Shown: positions 59,394 to 64,000 of the stretch, piece after piece
Numbering within the stretch: the stretch's first letter is position 1
How the letters are laid out: each line of letters opens with the position of its first letter
Assembly: GCA_002786915.1 (NCBI GenBank)
Contig: PCUV01000032.1
Span: forward strand, 130,934 to 194,933
Direction: 5' to 3'
DNA length: 64,000 bases
Source: Comamonadaceae bacterium CG12_big_fil_rev_8_21_14_0_65_59_15
GTDB lineage: Bacteria > Pseudomonadota > Gammaproteobacteria > Burkholderiales > Burkholderiaceae_C
Translations under genes and position numbers: made by a program
The notes under the pieces: model-generated
Databases searched by the model: none
Seen by the model: only the letters and a program-made list of their open reading frames with translations
Told to the model about the DNA's origin: nothing

Positions 59394-60500
59394 TCAGCAA
59401 CGTGCCAGGTCCGCCACCCATTCCCCCAGAGCCAACGCGCTGGTCAACCCGGGCGACTCGATGCCAAACAGGTTGATCAGCCCATCCACACCGTGCTCTT
59501 GCGGCGTCTGGATCATGAAATCAGCCGCAGGTGCGCCAGGCCCACTGATTTTGGGCCGAATACCCGCGTAACCGGGCTGCAACGCACCGTCTGGCAACGC
59601 GGGCCAGTAGCGACGCACTTGCGCATAAAAACCATCACCACGCGCCGGGTCCACCGACAGATCATCTGCATCATCCACCCACTGCACATCGGGCCCAAAC
59701 TTGGCCTGCCCGCCCAGATCGAGCGTCAGGTGTACGCCCAGTCCGGCTTGCTCTGGCACCGGGTAAATCAGATGCGTAAAGGGTGCGCGCCCGCTGAAAG
59801 TGAAGTAATTGCCTTTGGCATAAAAAGCCCGGGGCAGGTACTGTGGGTTTAGCCCATTGCAACGCCGCGCCAGCGACAGCGCCCCCAGCCCAGCCGCGTT
59901 GACCACCAGATGTGCGCGAAGCCAGGTGCCGTCTTGCATACCAATTTCAATAGCATCTTGCGCTTGATTCATAAGGGCTACAGGCGAATTAAATGCAATC
60001 ACGCCACCCATATCCTCCAGCTCGCCTTGCAGCGACAGCATCAGTGCATGGCTATCAACGATCCCCGTGGACACCGACAGTAAAGCGGCCTCACATTGCA
60101 GGCTGGGCTCCAGCGCCTGTGCCTGTGCACGGCTGAGCAGGCGAAGTTCTTCCACGCCATTGCCGCGGGCTTTTTGCTGGATGCTTTGCAATTGATCGAC
60201 CTGTTCACCAGACGTGGCCACGATCAACTTGCCGCAACGCCTGTGGTCGATCCCACGGCGCGCGCAATAGTCGTACAGCATGGCGTTACCCTGCACGCAC
60301 AGACGCGCCTTGAGCGACCCGGCGGCGTAATAGATACCGGCGTGAATCACCTCGCTGTTGCGCGAGCTGGTGCCTGTGCCGATGGTGTGGGCCGCCTCCA
60401 GCACCAACACATCGCGCCCGCGCAAAGCCAGCGAGCGCGCCACCGCCAGCCCCACCACGCCGGCACCCACCACCACTGCATCGACTGTATCCATCGCCAT
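59394..60500 (-). CDS. FAD-dependent oxidoreductase (L-2-hydroxyglutarate oxidase-like)
   Basis: A 368-residue DAO-family flavoprotein. The N-terminal dinucleotide fold is [20 protein letters not shown] followed by [14 protein letters not shown], the latter being typical of LhgO/L2HGDH-like oxidases. [13 protein letters not shown] and [11 protein letters not shown] follow; the C-terminus ([20 protein letters not shown]) closes the FAD site. The substrate is probably a 2-hydroxy acid such as L-2-hydroxyglutarate. Two ATGs (60500, 60494) are possible starts. Residues about 169-187 are encoded by a dispersed repeat copy. Confidence 0.82.
   Translation of the reverse strand: MAMDTVDAVVVGAGVVGLAVARSLALRGRDVLVLEAAHTIGTGTSSRNSEVIHAGIYYAAGSLKARLCVQGNAMLYDYCARRGIDHRRCGKLIVATSGEQVDQLQSIQQKARGNGVEELRLLSRAQAQALEPSLQCEAALLSVSTGIVDSHALMLSLQGELEDMGGVIAFNSPVALMNQAQDAIEIGMQDGTWLRAHLVVNAAGLGALSLARRCNGLNPQYLPRAFYAKGNYFTFSGRAPFTHLIYPVPEQAGLGVHLTLDLGGQAKFGPDVQWVDDADDLSVDPARGDGFYAQVRRYWPALPDGALQPGYAGIRPKISGPGAPAADFMIQTPQEHGVDGLINLFGIESPGLTSALALGEWVADLARC
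59945..59990 (+). repeat. Dispersed repeat copy inside the FAD oxidoreductase gene
   Basis: TTCAATAGCATCTTGCGCTT, then GATTCATAAGGGCTACAGGC. The 15-mer ATAAGGGCTACAGGC (59971-59985) is identical to 63468-63482. On the coding strand it reads in frame through a stretch between the FAD core and substrate domain ([16 protein letters not shown]). Confidence 0.65.
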
Positions 60501-60594
60501 TGACCGCCATTGCTTGCGTTTGCACCGAGCCCCAAAAGACACGGTACGGACGAAAAAAAAGGACTCAACACGACGCTGAATCCTTTGCATAACC

Positions 60595-60669
60595 TGGTGG
60601 GCGGTGGAGGCTTCGAACCTCCGACCCCAGCAGTGTGAATGCTGTGCTCTACCCCTGAGCTAACCGCCC
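60595..60669 (-). tRNA. tRNA-Val(CAC)
   Basis: On the minus strand GGGCGGTTAGCTCAGGGGTA begins the cloverleaf. The acceptor arms GGGCGGT/ACCGCCC pair, the anticodon stem CAGCA/TGCTG carries loop TTCACAC (anticodon CAC), and GGTTCGAAG fits the T loop. Discriminator A and an encoded CCA follow. Confidence 0.92.
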
Positions 60670-60831
60670 TCTTCCATCGCTGGAAAGCGGCGGATTATGC
60701 CATAGATTGTTTTTGCTTCTGCCAACCTGAAGCGCGCCCAAATATGTCCGGCAAGTGTCGCGCAAAATTCTTGAAATTCATTGCTGATCATCCAGAAACG
60801 ACGAATTTTTAATTTAGAATGCGCGGCTTAT

Positions 60832-60907
60832 TCCTCGATAGCTCAGTTGGTAGAGCGCCGGACTGTTAATCCGTAGGTCCCTGGTTCGAGCCCAGGTCGA
60901 GGAGCCA
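60832..60907 (+). tRNA. tRNA-Asn(GTT)
   Basis: TCCTCGATAGCTCAGTTGGT begins the cloverleaf. Acceptor arms TCCTCGA/TCGAGGA pair, the anticodon loop CTGTTAA carries GTT, GGTTCGAGCCC is the T arm, and CCA is encoded (60905-60907). A TAGAAT box lies at 60815-60820. The 3' half is a frequent integration target for islands. Confidence 0.95.
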
Positions 60908-61268
60908 ATAAACATGCGGGGTTGGAGGCATCCAACCCTCATTCACCCCAGCTCATGGGGCACTTTTGGGGCACTACCCAAAACGTGCGTGGCTCGCAGC
61001 GAACAAATCATAACGATTTCGTTTGGCTGCCGAGAATTTCTCACCACCATTTTCTGCAGCCACCGGCCTACTCGGCGCAGTTGCGCCTGTGGCCAGCTTT
61101 CTATCAACACACATTGGCCTGTGCCGACAGATAGGGACGAGCATCTTCCCCATTGGGAATAGCGCGAAAAGTACCTTCTGCCACCGCTACCAGTCGAGCG
61201 CATAATTTACCCTGCCACCCGGGGAGGCAGCGCCTGCGCCGACTGCACAAACACACCATTACAACAAG
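60908..61268. other. Non-coding stretch between tRNA-Asn and hsdM
   Basis: No convincing gene is visible in these 361 bases; the short open frames have no recognisable start signals or homology. Near the tRNA the sequence has GGGGCAC-TTTT-GGGGCAC (60957-60974), a direct repeat of the kind seen from memory next to tRNA-borne integrase genes. The rest may be the upstream region of hsdM. Confidence 0.5.
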
Positions 61269-63422
61269 ATGACCGCCAACGCATTCCACAACATCACCCA
61301 AGTAGAGAACAGCCTGTGGGAAGCCGCCGACCAGCTTCGCGCCAACTCCAACCTCACCGCCACTGAATATTCCATGCCGGTGCTGGGTGTGATCTTTCTA
61401 CGCCACGCCACTAACCGCTACCAGACTGCACTGCAAGCCATTCAAGCCGACCAGGCCGCAGGCATCATGCCCAAGCGCCCCTTGGGCAAGGCAGACTTCA
61501 TCAAGCGCCGAGCCTTGCTGTTGCCTGAGGCCGCGCGCTACGACACGCTGATGCGTTTGCCCTCGGGTGCCAGCCTGGGCGCTGCGCTGGTAGCCGCCAT
61601 GAACGCCATCGAGGCCGACTTTCCGCCGCTTGCCGGCAGCCTGCCCAAAGACTACGACCGCTTTGACAACAAGCTGTTAGAGAACCTGATGCGCTGCTTC
61701 GACAGCCAGGCGCTGCGCAAGGCCACGGGTGACGTGTTTGGCCGTATTTACGAATACTTTTTGATGAAGTTCGCCATGGCGGGCGCGCAGGACAACGGCG
61801 AGTTTTTTACGCCGCCGTCGCTGGTGCAAACCTTGGTCAATGTGATCGAACCCAGTCACGGTGTGGTGACCGATCTGGCTTGTGGCTCGGGTGGCATGTT
61901 TGTGCAAAGCAGCCACTTCATCGAGCAGACCGGCTTTGAGACCATGAAGCGCGTCACCTTCTATGGTCAGGAGAAAACCCCCACCACCATCCGCCTGGCC
62001 AAGATGAACCTGGCCGTGCATGGCCTGGAGGGCGACATTCAAGAGACCAACACCTTCTACGAAGACAAGCACCGCCTGCAAGACGGCCGCCCGCTGTGGG
62101 GCAACGTCGATTTCATGATGGCGAATCCGCCGTTCAATGTCGATAAGGTGGATGCTGAATCCATCAAGACCGACCGCCGCCTGCCCTTTGGCCTGCCCGG
62201 TGTCAACAAAGACAAACATGTCTCCAACGGCAACTACCTGTGGATTTCGTACTTTCACAGCTACCTGTCCCCCACCGGCCGGGCGGGGTTTGTCATGTCG
62301 TCGCAGGCCAGCAGCGCCGGCCATGGCGAAAAGGAAGTGCGCCGCAAGCTGGTCGAAACCGGCGATGTGGACGTGATGATCGCCATCCGCTCCAACTTCT
62401 TCTACACCCGCACCGTGCCCTGCGAGTTGTGGCACTTTGACCGGGCCAAGCCCGCCGAGCGTAAAGACCAGGTGCTGATGCTGGACGCCCGCAATGTGTA
62501 CCGCAAAGTCACGCGCAAGATTTACGACTTTTCCCCCGAGCAGCAAGCCAACCTGGCCGCCATTGTGTGGCTGTACCGGGGCCAGCTAGACCGCTTTTTG
62601 GGCTTGGTGCAAAGCTACATCACCCGCCTGGGCAACGAAGCTGCCGCCGTCGATGCCGCGCTCACGGCCTTTGAAGCCCTGCTCGCCGCCAGCCGCACCC
62701 CATTGGCCGCGTTCGTGGACAGTGTGAAAGGCGTCAAAGCCCTGCCGCAAGACAAGCGCCAAGGCTTGGTGGATGCCATGGCCGAGTGGACCAGTGCCGC
62801 CACCGCCTATACCGCCGACCGCGCCATCTTGGTCACCGGGCTGGCCGCATTCTGCAAGACAGTAGCCAAGCCGCCGCAGACCAACCCAGCCCAGCACACC
62901 GCCCGCCAAGCTTTTGACCCCCTGGCCGAATCTTCCCGTGGGCTGGTCAAGCAGATCGACCTGCTCTACAAGCTCGCCGCCCGCGCCGAGCAACTGGCGC
63001 AAGACGTGGCTTTACTCCCTCTCCCCTTGGGAGAGGGCCGGGGTGAGGGCTGGCCCCTTGACCGCCGTGCAGTTAGCAAGCTCACCAAGCAGCTCGACGA
63101 AGAACGCAAGTCCGCCGTCGACCAGCTTAAAGACTGCGCCTACCTGCACCGCCAAATCGCATGGCTGCAAGACCGCTTCCCCAAGGCTGAAATGGCCGAC
63201 GTGCCAGGCCTGTGCAAAGTCGTCACCCGCGCCGACATCGAAGCCGCCGACTGGAGCCTGACCCCCGGCCGTTTTGTCGGCGTGGTCCCGGCGGAGGTGG
63301 ATGAAGATTTCGACTTCGAACAAACCCTGCGCGACATCCACCTGGAGCTGGCAGATTTGAACCGCGAGTCAGTGGACTTGGCCCTGAAGATTCAGAGCAA
63401 CTTCGAGGAGTTGGGGGTATGA
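61269..63422 (+). CDS. hsdM: Type I restriction-modification system methyltransferase subunit HsdM
   Basis: A 717-residue N6-adenine DNA methyltransferase. An HsdM N-terminal helical domain (about 8-150) is followed by the catalytic N6-Mtase domain with DLACGSGGMF (SAM site, 202-211), the active-site NPPF (286-289) and GNYLWISYFHSYLS. After the core comes a long helical C-terminal extension (about 430-717), which makes it longer than common HsdM (about 500-530). Residues 583-594 (LPLPLGEGRGEG) are encoded by a palindromic REP-like element. The hsdS gene follows after 100 bp; hsdR is not in the window. Confidence 0.92.
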   Translation: MTANAFHNITQVENSLWEAADQLRANSNLTATEYSMPVLGVIFLRHATNRYQTALQAIQADQAAGIMPKRPLGKADFIKRRALLLPEAARYDTLMRLPSGASLGAALVAAMNAIEADFPPLAGSLPKDYDRFDNKLLENLMRCFDSQALRKATGDVFGRIYEYFLMKFAMAGAQDNGEFFTPPSLVQTLVNVIEPSHGVVTDLACGSGGMFVQSSHFIEQTGFETMKRVTFYGQEKTPTTIRLAKMNLAVHGLEGDIQETNTFYEDKHRLQDGRPLWGNVDFMMANPPFNVDKVDAESIKTDRRLPFGLPGVNKDKHVSNGNYLWISYFHSYLSPTGRAGFVMSSQASSAGHGEKEVRRKLVETGDVDVMIAIRSNFFYTRTVPCELWHFDRAKPAERKDQVLMLDARNVYRKVTRKIYDFSPEQQANLAAIVWLYRGQLDRFLGLVQSYITRLGNEAAAVDAALTAFEALLAASRTPLAAFVDSVKGVKALPQDKRQGLVDAMAEWTSAATAYTADRAILVTGLAAFCKTVAKPPQTNPAQHTARQAFDPLAESSRGLVKQIDLLYKLAARAEQLAQDVALLPLPLGEGRGEGWPLDRRAVSKLTKQLDEERKSAVDQLKDCAYLHRQIAWLQDRFPKAEMADVPGLCKVVTRADIEAADWSLTPGRFVGVVPAEVDEDFDFEQTLRDIHLELADLNRESVDLALKIQSNFEELGV
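63015..63050 (+). repeat. REP-like palindrome inside hsdM
   Basis: CCCTCTCCC (63017-63025) and GGGAGAGGG (63029-63037) form a perfect 9-bp stem around CTT, followed by CCGGGGTGAGGGC. The translated LPLPLGEGRGEG is a string that, from memory, recurs in many unrelated proteobacterial proteins because this repeat has entered their genes. Confidence 0.75.
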
Positions 63423-63430
63423 GGGGTGCT

Positions 63431-63490
63431 ATTTGCTATTTTTTGGATAGCTACTTGCGCACGTTCTATAAGGGCTACAGGCTGTTTCTT
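63431..63490 (+). repeat. Dispersed repeat copy between hsdM and hsdS
   Basis: TTTTTTGGATAGCTACTTGC, then GTTCTATAAGGGCTACAGGC. It contains ATAAGGGCTACAGGC (63468-63482), identical to the copy in the FAD oxidoreductase gene. It separates hsdM from hsdS. Confidence 0.65.
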
Positions 63491-63522
63491 TACTCAAAAT
63501 ACTCTGCGGGGGCGTGGCAGCC

Positions 63523-63957
63523 ATGAGCTGGACGCCCAAACGCCTCGATGAGCTTGGATCTGTTTCCCGTGGCCGCTCCCGCCATAGACCCCGGGATGCA
63601 GCTCACTTGTACGGCGGCCCGCATCCGTTCATTCAGACTGGGGATGTGAAGCATGCGGGGCTGTACATCACCGGTTTCTCGCAAACCTACACGGAAGCGG
63701 GCCTGCAACAGAGCAGGCTCTGGCCAATAGGTACGCTATGCATCACGATTGCAGCTAATATCGCTGACACGGCTATTCTTGGCATTGATGCTTGCTTTCC
63801 CGATAGCGTTATTGGCTTCATCGCTGACCCCACTCAGTCAGATGCCCGATTCGTAAAGTATCTATTTGATGCCACCATCAAAGTCCGTGCCCAGCAATTC
63901 TCGCAAGGGGCCACTCAGGACAACCTGAGTCGGGTGCGATTCAAACTGATGTGGTGA
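63523..63957 (+). CDS. hsdS: Type I restriction system specificity protein HsdS, short (one target-recognition domain)
   Basis: A 144-residue protein with a typical start of an HsdS target-recognition domain: MSWTPKRLDELGSVSRGRSR, YGGPHPFIQTGDVKHAG, TLCITIAANIADTAILG, FPDSVIGFIADP and FSQGATQDNLSR. In full-length HsdS proteins the last motif is followed by a PLPP-LxEQ helix and a second half. Here a TGA stop comes nine codons after QDNLS. The gene is therefore truncated or broken by a mutation, unless it represents a half-size subunit. The window ends 43 bases later, so the rest cannot be seen. The ATG at 63523 is preferred to a GTG at 63514. Confidence 0.8.
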   Translation: MSWTPKRLDELGSVSRGRSRHRPRDAAHLYGGPHPFIQTGDVKHAGLYITGFSQTYTEAGLQQSRLWPIGTLCITIAANIADTAILGIDACFPDSVIGFIADPTQSDARFVKYLFDATIKVRAQQFSQGATQDNLSRVRFKLMW

Positions 63958-64000
63958 ATTGATCATCTACGCTGCTTGAAATTTTTTGCCAATAGCTATG

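Noticed and set aside
60914..61205. Small open frames between tRNA-Asn and hsdM
   Set aside because: They are short, overlap each other on both strands, lack ribosome sites and have no recognisable similarity. An integrase remnant was considered, but no catalytic motif is visible.

Overview
The window looks like a chromosomal segment of a betaproteobacterium of the order Burkholderiales, most likely family Comamonadaceae (Rhodoferax/Polaromonas-like). The reasons are the protein families, the block order ndk-rlmN-pilF-rodZ-ispG-hisS-yfgM-bamB-der-hfq-hflX-hflK-hflC-hisZ-purA, a 3-hydroxybutyrate dehydrogenase, PrpE, and a dispersed short palindromic repeat of a type I associate with Comamonadaceae from memory. 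Species assignment is inference. Almost all of the window is densely packed core genome; only the last 3 kb look accessory.

Layout. 1-580: the end of a Bax-inhibitor-1 family gene, a terminator and a small lipoprotein. 576-4487 (minus): surE-pcm-nlpD-rlmD, without rpoS at its usual place after nlpD. 4548-10105 (minus): ccoG, a persulfide-dioxygenase-like protein, and a complete cytochrome bd operon cydP-cydA-cydB-cydX-ybgE. This operon is divergent from a PAS/AAA+ sigma-54 activator, and the gap between them holds a sigma-54 promoter, an IHF-like site and a palindrome. 11642-19596: sbcB, relA, an alpha/beta hydrolase, bdhA, an HDOD-GAF protein and a SIMPL protein. 19742-21854: an OmpR/EnvZ-type two-component system. 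21872-28710: ygiQ, the divergent ybbA/tesA pair, mnmH, a small Lys-rich protein, cystathionine beta-lyase and a phosphoribosyltransferase.

28726-46338 is one long minus-strand run. It covers segregation (scpB), rRNA and tRNA modification or charging (rluB, rlmN, hisS), nucleotide supply (ndk, purA), pilus and shape genes (pilF, rodZ), isoprenoids (ispG), outer-membrane assembly (bamB), ribosome assembly (der), RNA chaperoning (hfq), the HflX/HflKC group and histidine regulation (hisZ). rluD and bamD diverge at 47.47 kb. They are followed by a PP2C phosphatase, zapE, the 2-oxoglutarate dehydrogenase operon sucA-sucB-lpdA (minus), prpE, an isochorismatase-like hydrolase and an FAD oxidoreductase.

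60595-60907 holds tRNA-Val(CAC) and tRNA-Asn(GTT), pointing away from each other. Right after tRNA-Asn come about 360 bp of non-coding DNA and then hsdM and a short hsdS of a type I restriction-modification system. This looks like the edge of a tRNA-associated island. The least ordinary observations are the cyd control region, the repeat family that has entered several reading frames, the palindrome inside hsdM, the short hsdS and the missing rpoS.
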